From positions 20,493-84,492 of the forward strand of contig NC_012983.1 in NCBI RefSeq assembly GCF_000023785.1: a stretch of DNA of 64,000 nucleotides. The letters run 5' to 3'. Shown one piece after another: positions 1-7,352 of this stretch; positions within the stretch are counted from its first letter, which is position 1, and the number at the start of each line of letters is the position of its first letter. The notes below the pieces were generated by a model. That model was given only the letters and a program-made list of their open reading frames with translations, had not been told where the DNA came from and searched no databases. The position numbers and the translations under genes are program-made. Origin of the DNA: Hirschia baltica ATCC 49814. Lineage in GTDB: Bacteria > Pseudomonadota > Alphaproteobacteria > Caulobacterales > Hyphomonadaceae.

Positions 1-319
1 ACACGAGCCACACCTGCCCGCCCTTTTTCTTATGATCCTGCATTAACCGAATAGCTTTGGGTTCAGTCACTAATTTGCGCGGGTCAAAATAATCCCCCAC
101 CTGACGCACAAGCCAACGTTTGGCGTGTGGCCTATTGGTGAGCATTTTATAGCCCGCAACCGGCAATAAATATGGCTTGTATTTCGCGCACAATTTAAAC
201 AGCTCGGCTGTGGTGTCTGTGTAGATGAGCGTGCCATCCAAATCCATTGCGAGCACGGGCAAATCAGGGTCTGGCGCTGTACCGAGAAGAAGTTCGTCAG
301 TTGGTGTCGGGTTGGTCAT
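1..319 (-). CDS. HAD hydrolase domain, likely N-terminus of a HAD-UbiA prenyltransferase fusion (partial)
   Basis: Only the first ~106 codons are in the window; the gene runs off the left edge. About 20 residues in is a HAD motif I (MDLDGTLIYTD) with both catalytic aspartates, followed by a helical cap-like stretch. The spacing resembles the bacterial family in which an N-terminal HAD domain is fused to a UbiA-type membrane prenyltransferase. That family assignment is inference, because the UbiA part would lie outside. The ATG at 319 is the first in frame before the phosphatase motif. It could instead be a stand-alone HAD phosphatase. It is transcribed in the same direction as the repA cluster, with an 89-base gap. 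Confidence 0.6.
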   Translation of the reverse strand, partial: MTNPTPTDELLLGTAPDPDLPVLAMDLDGTLIYTDTTAELFKLCAKYKPYLLPVAGYKMLTNRPHAKRWLVRQVGDYFDPRKLVTEPKAIRLMQDHKKKGGQVWLV

Positions 320-408
320 GAAAACTGCTTATTATTGTTCGTCTGCGAGTACCAGTCTTAAATTGCCACCTCCCTCAATAATCTAATTGGACCATCGTTG
401 AGATACAC

Positions 409-1140
409 CTAATTGGAGACATGTAACTTATCGCCGATAACAAACCGGATGCCTGAGTGAAAGTTATCATCAATTTGTTGCGCACAAGTATCAAAATCGT
501 CTGCACAGACTTTTCCTGTAAATTCTAGCCAGTAAAAGCTTTTCAATTCTTCACTCGTTGGTAGCCAAATAGTATTTTCAAACTGCATCTTAACGACCGG
601 ACAGGCATTCTGATCCAGCCGTACTAAGGAATAGTTTTGACCAAGCCTTTTTAGTGTCTCTTTCCAAAAATCTGGATTTACATTTGAATTGAGATGCAAT
701 GACCGAAGTTCTTGGGCATCACGAAAAGGACAATTGCTGATATCTGTTGATATTTGAGCAATTACGGTTTCCTGTATTATCCGAGCGTTCCAATGAAACC
801 CAATAAATGGTGAGTTCTTTAGGTGCAAAGTGCGCCCATCTCCCTGAGCAAAGGGTAAAATGTATTCAGCACAAGCCGATACACAAACTTCACCTATTTC
901 TATGTTCAGTTCATTTTCTGCAACCAAGCCGATTAGTTCCGCTGCGCTGCTGGGAAGTCCCCCAGAAGACGATATTAGAACAGTCTCCACATCCTCTGGC
1001 ATTTCTTCAAGTAGACCAACCATCGCTGAATCTATTTTGCCAAATAGTTTTAGCACTCTTTGGTTATCTTCAGCTAAGCTCAAACCACTTGAAGCAATGG
1101 CGAGTAATGCTAAATAAATGAACCGGAATGAACAATACAT
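409..1140 (-). CDS. Exported ClpP/crotonase-fold-like periplasmic protein (COG3904-like)
   Basis: 243 residues. The N-terminus is a signal peptide (hydrophobic core LALLAIASSGLSLA, likely cut near residue 23). Residues ~50-100 read VETVLISSSGG..., then a helix rich in Ala, then VCVSACAEYILPFA. This order of an SSGG turn and a CxSAC(A/E) motif is what small secreted proteins of the ClpP/SppA-like fold show (the COG3904 type), with the serine of SAC as possible nucleophile. The second half has no feature I recognise, with several Cys (NCPF, NACP, VCADDFDTC) that may form disulfides in the periplasm. Its ATG lies only 2 bases after the repA stop codon, so it is probably read from the same transcript, an odd partner for a replication initiator. 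Protease activity is unproven. Confidence 0.6.
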   Translation of the reverse strand: MYCSFRFIYLALLAIASSGLSLAEDNQRVLKLFGKIDSAMVGLLEEMPEDVETVLISSSGGLPSSAAELIGLVAENELNIEIGEVCVSACAEYILPFAQGDGRTLHLKNSPFIGFHWNARIIQETVIAQISTDISNCPFRDAQELRSLHLNSNVNPDFWKETLKRLGQNYSLVRLDQNACPVVKMQFENTIWLPTSEELKSFYWLEFTGKVCADDFDTCAQQIDDNFHSGIRFVIGDKLHVSN

Positions 1141-1142
1141 CC

Positions 1143-2447
1143 CTATTCTGGTTTACCTCTGGTTTTAAACCAGTTTTTGCAAAATCCGATAAAGGCAGCG
1201 TCGGGTTTGCGCGGGACGAGGTCGATGGCGCTTTCAGGGTCAGCCCCGATCAAGGCGGATTGGGCGCGTTTGCCAATCCATGTGCGCCATTCATCCTCGA
1301 TGAAATATATATCCCAGCCCGGCGCTTCTTTTTTGGCGGCATCATAGCCATCAGCTGAGATCTGCATACGGCGTAGTTGGCTGGCAATCTGGCGGCCTAA
1401 TTCCTGACCACTGCCCTCTTCGCTTGAGCTTTGGAGATCATTTTTCTTGGCGCGACCCGTCGCTATTTTGTTGGAAGCGGAATGGCTATCGAGGAAATCC
1501 TGACGCGATGTGGCGTGGAGAATATCGTTTTCGATATAGACATCATAATCTGGCAGATGGTTATCATTGACCACCTCGTGCAGCTTGCGGCGAAACTCGC
1601 GGCGTGTGGCTTGTGATCCTGATTTGCGGTGAAGCTTATCCACCCCAATCGACCAACCATCCTGTTGGCCGCAATGCTTTCTGATAATCTCGTAAACGCG
1701 GCGTTCAATCGGCCGGCGCAAACGCCAATAATCACGGTGGAGTGTCAACACTTCGTCGGCGCGAATAGCTTCCATTGTCCAATCTGAAATCGTGACTTCC
1801 AGACGTTCAGGCCGCAAACCACCCTTTGGTGTGCGACGTGTCTTCATTTTTACGCGTTCAAACAGACCAAACCATTCATCATGTTCAAATCCACCCGTTT
1901 TCACATTTGTGCGGTAACGTGTGCCTTCTAGCCGCTCAATGGAATCCACCAATGCCTCATAATCCCTGCCCCCTGTCGGGCGGTTTGTGTAAGACAAGAA
2001 GTGATATGGATCTATCACAATGGTTTTAGGTGTTTTGCCTGATCTCTGCTTTTCGCGCATGATGTGGGAAATAGCATATATGAGCAGGTCTTTGTCATAG
2101 ATTGTCGGCAAGCCTTTGATACTGGGACGAAATTCTATCCAGCGACCATCATGTTCAAAACGACGTGGATTCCGGTCTGGCTTTTTAGTCAGCGAATAAA
2201 ATGGATATTCCAAACTCGCCATATCGCTTTTTAAAACAATATCGACCAACTCACACACGAACAAATCTCCCATGGGATAGCGCTCAGGCAATAAGGGAGA
2301 ATGTTTTGGGTTTGGATCTAACATTTCGTCAAACAAGGGTCCGGGATCTTGCGGCGACAGCACTTCACCAGAAACTGAGCCAGAGTCCGCCTCATCATTA
2401 AGGCCCTCTTCTTCTACCGTTTTGTGCGTCGCTGTGGATTTCACCAT
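1143..2447 (-). CDS. repA: Plasmid-type replication initiator RepA (RPA family)
   Basis: 434 residues from the ATG at 2447; a TTG four codons upstream is also open. After an acidic, disordered N-terminal ~50 residues comes a stretch typical of alphaproteobacterial initiator protein A: PMGDLFVCELVDIVLKSDMASLEYPFYSLTKKPD, then R-rich FEHDGRWIEFRPS, GLPTIYDKDLLIYAIS and a winged-helix-like part with YWRLRRPIERRVYEIIRKHCG. The protein should bind the iterons just upstream of its gene (2513-3653) and open the origin. The C-terminal ~100 residues after a polar linker form a second small domain (WDIYFIEDEWRTWIG). The gene lies downstream of the parA operon in the same orientation with the origin between them, a standard layout for this replicon type. 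Regulation by RepA binding to its own iterons is likely but inferred. Confidence 0.82.
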   Translation of the reverse strand: MVKSTATHKTVEEEGLNDEADSGSVSGEVLSPQDPGPLFDEMLDPNPKHSPLLPERYPMGDLFVCELVDIVLKSDMASLEYPFYSLTKKPDRNPRRFEHDGRWIEFRPSIKGLPTIYDKDLLIYAISHIMREKQRSGKTPKTIVIDPYHFLSYTNRPTGGRDYEALVDSIERLEGTRYRTNVKTGGFEHDEWFGLFERVKMKTRRTPKGGLRPERLEVTISDWTMEAIRADEVLTLHRDYWRLRRPIERRVYEIIRKHCGQQDGWSIGVDKLHRKSGSQATRREFRRKLHEVVNDNHLPDYDVYIENDILHATSRQDFLDSHSASNKIATGRAKKNDLQSSSEEGSGQELGRQIASQLRRMQISADGYDAAKKEAPGWDIYFIEDEWRTWIGKRAQSALIGADPESAIDLVPRKPDAAFIGFCKNWFKTRGKPE

Positions 2448-3324
2448 GGGTAAGTGCAAACCTTATCCTACAAATTTTCAGTCAGAATCATCGAAAAGCG
2501 TGTGTCTTGTGTCGGGAATTAGACACGTTCATTGGCTGCATGTCCAATGATTTATCCTTAACAAACGCCGTATGTGGGCCAAATCCCCTGTAAATACGGG
2601 CAATTCTTGAAAATCGGTGATGTAGGATATCTTTGTTTTCATAGAATCATCACTATCCACATGATTCTCGGGAATCAGACACGTTTTCTTGTGGGATAAG
2701 TTTTTTTGTTGGGGAACAGACACGCTTTACCCGCCTCCAAACACAGAGAAAGGCCGTCAAAAGGACTCAAAAAATGTAATTCTGGCGAACAGACACGCTT
2801 AAACTGGCGATTAGACACGGTATTTTGAAAAAATGGGGATTAGACACGGTCTTAAAACCTGCAAAACCCAGTTTTTGGCGATTAGACACGGTCTAGGAAA
2901 TTAACGATTTCAACGCCCCGTAAATGATATTCAGAAATTGGCGAACGGACACGTTTTTGTGGGGTTTAGACACATATAATTGGCGAACAGACACAGCGTG
3001 TCCAATAGCCTGCTGTAAAAACAAGAGCTTACAGCCGAATTTAGACCCTTAACACTATATCTAACACATATTTAAACACTTAAAGGATTTTAGCAGCATC
3101 TCACAAACTTAAAATTTGCTCGAAAATTAAGACTTTTCGTCAATAATTAGGAAAAAGACAAACCACGACCATCCAAACGTGGCTGTTTCCCTCTCACAAT
3201 CCAAAAAACAATCTAAACTTCCAATACACACATCAAACTTCAAATGACCCAATTAAACACTTACCTTTCACGATATTTTGTGTTGGACCTAAGTTAAATT
3301 TGCATCTAGGGAAAGTTTGGTTTT

Positions 3325-3357
3325 AACGGCGCTGTGAGCCTGCGTGAGAGCCGTTTT
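3325..3357 (+). other. Hairpin with T-rich tail inside the origin region
   Basis: AACGGC at 3325-3330 pairs with GCCGTT at 3350-3355, with a 19-base loop, followed on the plus strand by TTCGTTTC. A second AT hairpin (GGAAAAA / TTTTTCC, 3410-3426) follows. It could end a short plus-strand transcript antisense to the repA leader, as counter-transcribed RNAs do in some plasmids, or be a structural part of the origin. There is no direct evidence for transcription. Confidence 0.3.
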
Positions 3358-3510
3358 CGTTTCAGCTGCCCCTGCACATAAATAGCCTAAAATAGCTCTC
3401 CAGCCCCTCGGAAAAACGATTTTTCCCTAAAGGATATTTGAATGCTTAAGCCAAGCAAACATGCCTTTGCGAAAACGTGTGTCATTCCCAAATAAATTAA
3501 TATTATCAGT

Positions 3511-3567
3511 GTTTAAACGAGATGTGTCTGTTCGCCAGAATGGGGATTAGACACACTTCGTTTAAAC
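3511..3567. repeat. 57-bp imperfect palindrome enclosing two head-to-head iterons
   Basis: The left arm (3511-3529) begins GTTTAAACGA and ends TGTGTCT. The right arm (3549-3567) begins AGACACA and ends TCGTTTAAAC. They match at 17 of 19 positions around a 19-bp spacer. Inside are a minus-strand iteron (3523-3537) and a plus-strand iteron (3541-3555). The end octamer GTTTAAAC is itself palindromic. An inverted iteron pair like this is a classic form for an initiator-dimer operator or origin-pairing site. Its role here is inferred. Confidence 0.65.
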
Positions 3568-3719
3568 AAAACAACAGAATATGAAATCAAATTTTTTCAA
3601 CAGGGTTCAAGAATATCCAAAGCTATGGAGAATGATTTTGGCGAATAGACACGCTCCTTCCTCCAATCTCTTGACTGGAAGATTGAACGTTCAATTTTCA
3701 TTTGGTTTAGAGGTTTTGC

Positions 3720-4280
3720 CTATCTGACAAAGCGTGTGCGACCTTCGGCATGAAGACGCGCATTAATAGCTCCAAAAACATAAGTCGTAACATCGACATG
3801 GTTTTCAAGCGCAACAAGCTTGAGGAAATGGCGTGATGTTTCGCTGATGCGGAAATTAAGCTGAACCTGCTTGCCCTTTCCTTTTATATTCAGGCGCGCA
3901 TTGTCATGTTCGTCGATAAAACCTTTGATCCGGCGCTGATATTCACCAAAAGGTGTCGCTTTTTCTTGGCCCAATTCTTGTGCAATACCATCTCTAGCCT
4001 CTTTAAGGCTTTGATATTCGCGTTGTTCAGGATGTTTGACATCAAAAGCTGCTTTTAAATCAGCTGGCGACACACTTGGTCCCATGCTTGTATTTTCATC
4101 AATTTCTGGCGCAGGTCTTTGCGTCGCTTGATATCCGGTTAGCGGTGTTTGGTTGTCTTGTTCACCTGCTGAAGCAGGTTGAGCAGCTGCATTGGCCCCT
4201 ACTCGCGATGCATTTGTGGGCGCAGTATTCCCAGCTTCTTTGCCGCGAATATTTGGTTCTAAGCCTTTGAGAAAACTCAT
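3720..4280 (-). CDS. Partition partner protein with C-terminal ribbon-helix-helix-like domain
   Basis: 187 residues from the ATG at 4280, which overlaps the parA stop codon (ATGA), so translation is coupled; the longer frame upstream lies inside parA. The N-terminal ~90 residues are low-complexity (Ala, Gln, Pro rich) and probably disordered. Residues ~135-187 are basic and read KQVQLNFRISETSRHFLKLVALENHVDVTTYVFGAINARLH, the strand-helix-helix order of a ribbon-helix-helix DNA-binding fold. With a small ParA upstream this suits a type Ib-like partition system, where the small second protein binds centromere repeats. No ParB HTH or nuclease domain is visible. I infer centromere binding, perhaps to the repeats upstream of parA. 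Confidence 0.65.
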   Translation of the reverse strand: MSFLKGLEPNIRGKEAGNTAPTNASRVGANAAAQPASAGEQDNQTPLTGYQATQRPAPEIDENTSMGPSVSPADLKAAFDVKHPEQREYQSLKEARDGIAQELGQEKATPFGEYQRRIKGFIDEHDNARLNIKGKGKQVQLNFRISETSRHFLKLVALENHVDVTTYVFGAINARLHAEGRTRFVR

Positions 4281-4948
4281 GCTGCATTCCCCCGCATAGC
4301 TCTTGTTTGTTCTAAACGTTGGCTCACCCATGCCCAGAGATCGCGGATCTCTTTGGCCGCTTGCGTGCGAGAATGTTCAAGCAATGGTGAAGAGCCAGCG
4401 GCAGCAGCTTCCATGAACTGAACGCGGTCATGGATAATAACTGGAGCCACTGGGTATGAGCATTTTACTTCGACAAACTGACGCGCATCATCAGCGAGTT
4501 CTTTCATTTCTTTTGGCACGCGATTGATAACCACAGCGCCAGGTGTGTTCACTGTTGCAGCAATCGCGATTGTCGCTTCAATGGCTTCAAGATCATAGGC
4601 TTGCGGCTGTGTTGGGATCAAAACGAGGTCGACTTCATTGACGATCAGAAAACTTTCTTGACCAATATTTGGCGGCATATCGTAAATAATGAGGTCCCTT
4701 CCCTCATTTTTTGCAGCTCTTAGCAGCTGTGGAAGCCGATTTAATGTCGCTGCAATGGTCGCTGGTTCGCCATCTAAGCCCTGTTGTGTGCGCTTATCGA
4801 ATTGATTCAGGCTCGTCATTTGCGGGTCTAAGTCGAAAATGGCGACTTTTCTTCCCGACTCATGAGCCGCAAATGCAAGATTCTGTGCCAACATTGTCTT
4901 GCCTGCACCGCCCTTTTGGCTCGCTATTGCTATCAATTGCATGCGCAT
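4277..4948 (-). CDS. parA: ParA-family partition ATPase
   Basis: 223 residues. The deviant Walker A motif is at the start (SQKGGAGKTMLAQNL, residues ~10-24), with both the signature lysine and the GKT. Walker A' follows as VAIFDLDPQMTSL (~35-47), and Walker B as LIIYDMPPNIG (~85-95). There is no N-terminal HTH extension, so this is the short ParA type found on many plasmids. It should form a dynamic ATP-dependent gradient on the nucleoid that moves the replicon with its DNA-binding partner, the overlapping downstream gene. A second ATG two codons in is also possible. The upstream 340 bases are AT-rich repeats. Confidence 0.88.
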   Translation of the reverse strand: MRMQLIAIASQKGGAGKTMLAQNLAFAAHESGRKVAIFDLDPQMTSLNQFDKRTQQGLDGEPATIAATLNRLPQLLRAAKNEGRDLIIYDMPPNIGQESFLIVNEVDLVLIPTQPQAYDLEAIEATIAIAATVNTPGAVVINRVPKEMKELADDARQFVEVKCSYPVAPVIIHDRVQFMEAAAAGSSPLLEHSRTQAAKEIRDLWAWVSQRLEQTRAMRGNAA

Positions 4949-5003
4949 TTCCTTAAACCCTCAACAATTTTCCTAAGAAGTACAATGGATAGGTTTCTAT
5001 TTT

Positions 5004-5172
5004 GCTAACTTGCCAGCTTTCTAGAATGCTAGCAGTATCGCGCTCTAGCTATATAGATGTCTGGATATCTAACATGCGAGCATGACATACATATAGAGAT
5101 ACATAAGTATATTGGTGTAGCTGTATATACGCATATACATATAGGGTTCTACATAGACACACATATATAGTG
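5004..5172. repeat. AT-rich short-repeat tract upstream of parA, candidate centromere
   Basis: The 346-base gap between parA and the divergent gene at 5295 contains two kinds of short repeats. One is GCTAAC/GCCAGC/GCTAGC boxes (5004-5009, 5012-5017, 5028-5033) with CTAG cores that continue to ~5055. The other is a run of ACATATAG-like units between ~5087 and 5172, rich in TATA and GTATA steps. In plasmids with short ParA and a ribbon-helix-helix partner, the centromere is often such a repeat array just upstream of parA, doubling as operator. That role is inference. The rest of the gap (5173-5294) shows only a promoter-sized spacer. Confidence 0.45.
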
Positions 5173-5294
5173 ATAGTTTCCTGATTTTATGGGGATGCTT
5201 AACTTGGCCTTAAGCTCGTCGCTCTAATTATGGGCTTCATATTCGCAAATGAGGGCAGCCTCTAACTGCGTAGAGTACGAAGAGAGCCGGTGAG

Positions 5295-6575
5295 ATGGGC
5301 ATTTTCCCAAGAAAAACGCACAACCGAGAACCTGAACTTGCCCAACAAGAGGGGCAAGATGCACCTGAACATGGGCTGCCAGGGCAGGTGATCCGGATCA
5401 CAATCATTATGCTTGTGCTTACGTGTATGTTGCTTTCTGGCTATGGAAACATTGTGACATGGACGGCCGGGGTAGAGGGGGTTGATTACTGGATCGCTTT
5501 TGGAACCGGCATCATCTCTGAAATTATTGGGGCCGTGTTGCTTGTTGTGATTATTTGGTGTTTCGCGCGTCCAAGTATTCCGCGGCTTTTAATGGCGCTT
5601 TTATTCTTTCCTGTTTGGTCAATGGCGACATTTCAAAACGCGAGTGCAAGCTGGTCTTATTATGTTGACGCGTCTAACGCAGAAGAGCAGGCGAGTGCGC
5701 AACGCCGAGCCCTAGAACAAAAGAGCGCGCTGAAAACCCAATCTGCTTTGGCCGCTGAGCGCATTGAGGAGATTAAAGAAGAACTTTCCTTTATTGGCAT
5801 GACGCGCACGCCGGATGAAATTAAAGCCCAGCGCGACCGTTTGCCGGAAAATTATGTGACGAAGAGGGCACAATTGTCTTCAGAGCTGAATAAAGCAGAA
5901 CGTCGTATTTTTCTGGACAATGAATTGATCGAACAAAGAGATATTCTGGCCAAAGCGACGGGAGCAGGGGCCAATATAGAAGTATCAACCTCTATTGTTG
6001 GCTCTAAAGGGGCAACGCCATTGCCTATTTCTGCGGATGGAGAGCTAAAAGGCGCACAGTTTGATAGTGTCTGGGGTTTCCTCCAATTTGTGCAATCAAA
6101 CCGTTTAGGTAGTCTCGTGTTGGTCATGGAGATTATGAAATCTTTCGGCTTATTGCTTGTAAATGTTGTGTTTGTGCGAGAAGCGCAGAGCAGGGCCATG
6201 CAAAATGCCCAACCTCAAGCCAATATATATGCGCCAGCTCCTGCACCTGTTGCGGCCAATGATGGACGCTACGCCAATGCAGGTCAGGCAAACGCGCCAA
6301 TTGCACCTGTGGCTCAAGGTTTGGGACCAAAGCGGGCAAAAGTGGTGCAAATGTCTGCGCCGCAAAAACAAAATGCATCCGTAAACCGTGCACCGGCATC
6401 ATCAAAACAGGCTCCTAAGCCTACGCCTGAGCCATCTGCATTTAGTTTTGAATTTGCCGGTGAAGATGGCGTGCAATTGCCATCTCAAAGCTATGAAGAG
6501 CCAGAAATTGACACAGCCGAAGAGGGCGATTCAGACGAGCCTCACGCAATCGGTATTGCAAGCAAATTTGTATAA
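5295..6575 (+). CDS. Unknown membrane protein with central coiled coil
   Basis: 426 residues; I do not recognise the family. A polar N-terminus (~30 residues) is followed by three hydrophobic segments (~residues 33-53, 68-93, 95-112). Then comes a charged, Ala/Glu-rich helical region (~125-205, AEEQASAQRRALEQKSALK...) that should form a coiled coil, and a further hydrophobic segment around 275-300 (LGSLVLVMEIMKSFGLLLVNVVFV). The last ~120 residues are Pro/Ala/Gln-rich and acidic, probably disordered and cytoplasmic. It diverges from parA across the repeat tract, so the two may share control. Membrane-plus-coiled-coil proteins of this look occur on plasmids and integrative elements, but I cannot assign a role. 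Confidence 0.7.
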   Translation: MGIFPRKTHNREPELAQQEGQDAPEHGLPGQVIRITIIMLVLTCMLLSGYGNIVTWTAGVEGVDYWIAFGTGIISEIIGAVLLVVIIWCFARPSIPRLLMALLFFPVWSMATFQNASASWSYYVDASNAEEQASAQRRALEQKSALKTQSALAAERIEEIKEELSFIGMTRTPDEIKAQRDRLPENYVTKRAQLSSELNKAERRIFLDNELIEQRDILAKATGAGANIEVSTSIVGSKGATPLPISADGELKGAQFDSVWGFLQFVQSNRLGSLVLVMEIMKSFGLLLVNVVFVREAQSRAMQNAQPQANIYAPAPAPVAANDGRYANAGQANAPIAPVAQGLGPKRAKVVQMSAPQKQNASVNRAPASSKQAPKPTPEPSAFSFEFAGEDGVQLPSQSYEEPEIDTAEEGDSDEPHAIGIASKFV

Positions 6576-6600
6576 TGCTGCTTTGTAACAACACAGCATT
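6574..6600 (+). terminator. Weak hairpin terminator
   Basis: AATGCTG (6574-6580) pairs with CAGCATT (6594-6600), with a shorter inner TTGT/ACAA pairing, followed by TTCACTTTG. It overlaps the stop codon of the preceding gene. The T-tract is poor, so termination may be partial. Confidence 0.35.
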
Positions 6601-6700
6601 TTCACTTTGATTCTGGCTTCTTTTTAAAAGTTGCGCTTAATAAAACTGTGTCATGCGGTTTTTATGGCATTTGAGCAGTATAGCTACAAAGGCCATCGCG

Positions 6701-7303
6701 ATGATCAATTATCTTTTCGGCACAAAAGGGCGCATTGACCGGACCGGTTGGTGGGTGAGGATGTTTTTCATCTTACCGCTTTTATTCGTGACACTTTTTA
6801 CTGTTATTTTGGTGTTAGCCCGTATTGCCACTGACCCTGGAAACGACCGACTTACAACTCTTAGCCCATTGTTGATGATAATGTGTGTATTGTTTTTTGT
6901 GCGGGCCTATATCGCCACTTCAGTGCGCCGCCACCATGATATGGGAAGATCAGGATGGAATATGCTCTGGGTTTTGGTGCCGGGGATTGGGGCTATTATT
7001 GATATTCTTGTCAGTGGTTTTATGCCGGGGCAGGCTGGGCCCAATAAATATGGGCCATCACCTAAACAGGCATTTTCGCCTGAGAAATCAGTCCCATCAT
7101 ATGAAAAAACTCAAACCAAGACGCTAAAACCGGATGGCAATTGGACAATGCCAACAACATCTGTAAAAACGCCAGCTCACATGCAGGCTCCAGCAAAAGT
7201 TAAGCGCCAAGTGCATGACCGTTATGATCGCTCTAATAAGGTGCAAACACCTTTGGTGACACGCCATGTCGGTTTTTTTGGGCGATTGCTAGGAAAGAAA
7301 TAG
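6701..7303 (+). CDS. DUF805 membrane protein with basic C-terminal tail
   Basis: 200 residues from the ATG at 6701; an upstream ATG at 6653 is open, but MINYLFGTKGRIDRTGWW is the usual DUF805 start. Three or four membrane helices fill residues ~18-115. The family hallmark is present: RRHHDMGRSGWNMLW followed by the LVPGIGAIIDILVSGFMPGQAGPNKYGPSP end motif. The role of DUF805 proteins is unknown. The ~75 residues after the domain are polar and basic (lysine/threonine rich), longer than usual, and may be a cytoplasmic tail. It follows the membrane protein at 5295 in the same direction. Confidence 0.8.
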   Translation: MINYLFGTKGRIDRTGWWVRMFFILPLLFVTLFTVILVLARIATDPGNDRLTTLSPLLMIMCVLFFVRAYIATSVRRHHDMGRSGWNMLWVLVPGIGAIIDILVSGFMPGQAGPNKYGPSPKQAFSPEKSVPSYEKTQTKTLKPDGNWTMPTTSVKTPAHMQAPAKVKRQVHDRYDRSNKVQTPLVTRHVGFFGRLLGKK

Positions 7304-7352
7304 ATAAAGTTCTGGCCAGCTTTGTCGGGCAAAAAGATCAGTTGAGATATTT

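Larger units (their letters stand above)
2513..3653. repeat. Iteron array, candidate origin of replication
   Basis: At least 13 copies of a 15-bp element, consensus TGGCGAACAGACACG (variants TGGGGATTAGACACG, CGGGAATCAGACACG). Plus-orientation copies start at 2513, 2669, 2710, 2783, 2805, 2834, 2876, 2939, 2960, 2981, 3541 and 3639. Minus-orientation copies lie at 3523-3537 and, degenerate, at 3476-3490. The tight group 2783-2995 has seven copies, some spaced 21-22 bp, about two helical turns. Between 3006 and 3320 the DNA is AT-rich with no ORF, a possible unwinding element. The array lies between the partition genes and repA, as expected for RepA-bound iterons. The whole stretch 2448-3719 holds no convincing gene. 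Confidence 0.85.

Noticed and set aside
2529..2723. Minus-strand ORF within the iteron region
   Set aside because: It crosses several iterons, has no ribosome site and no protein-like composition; the region is an origin.
2513..3653. Possible CRISPR array
   Set aside because: Repeats are only 15 bp, spacers are irregular in length, there are opposite orientations and no cas genes. Iterons explain it better.
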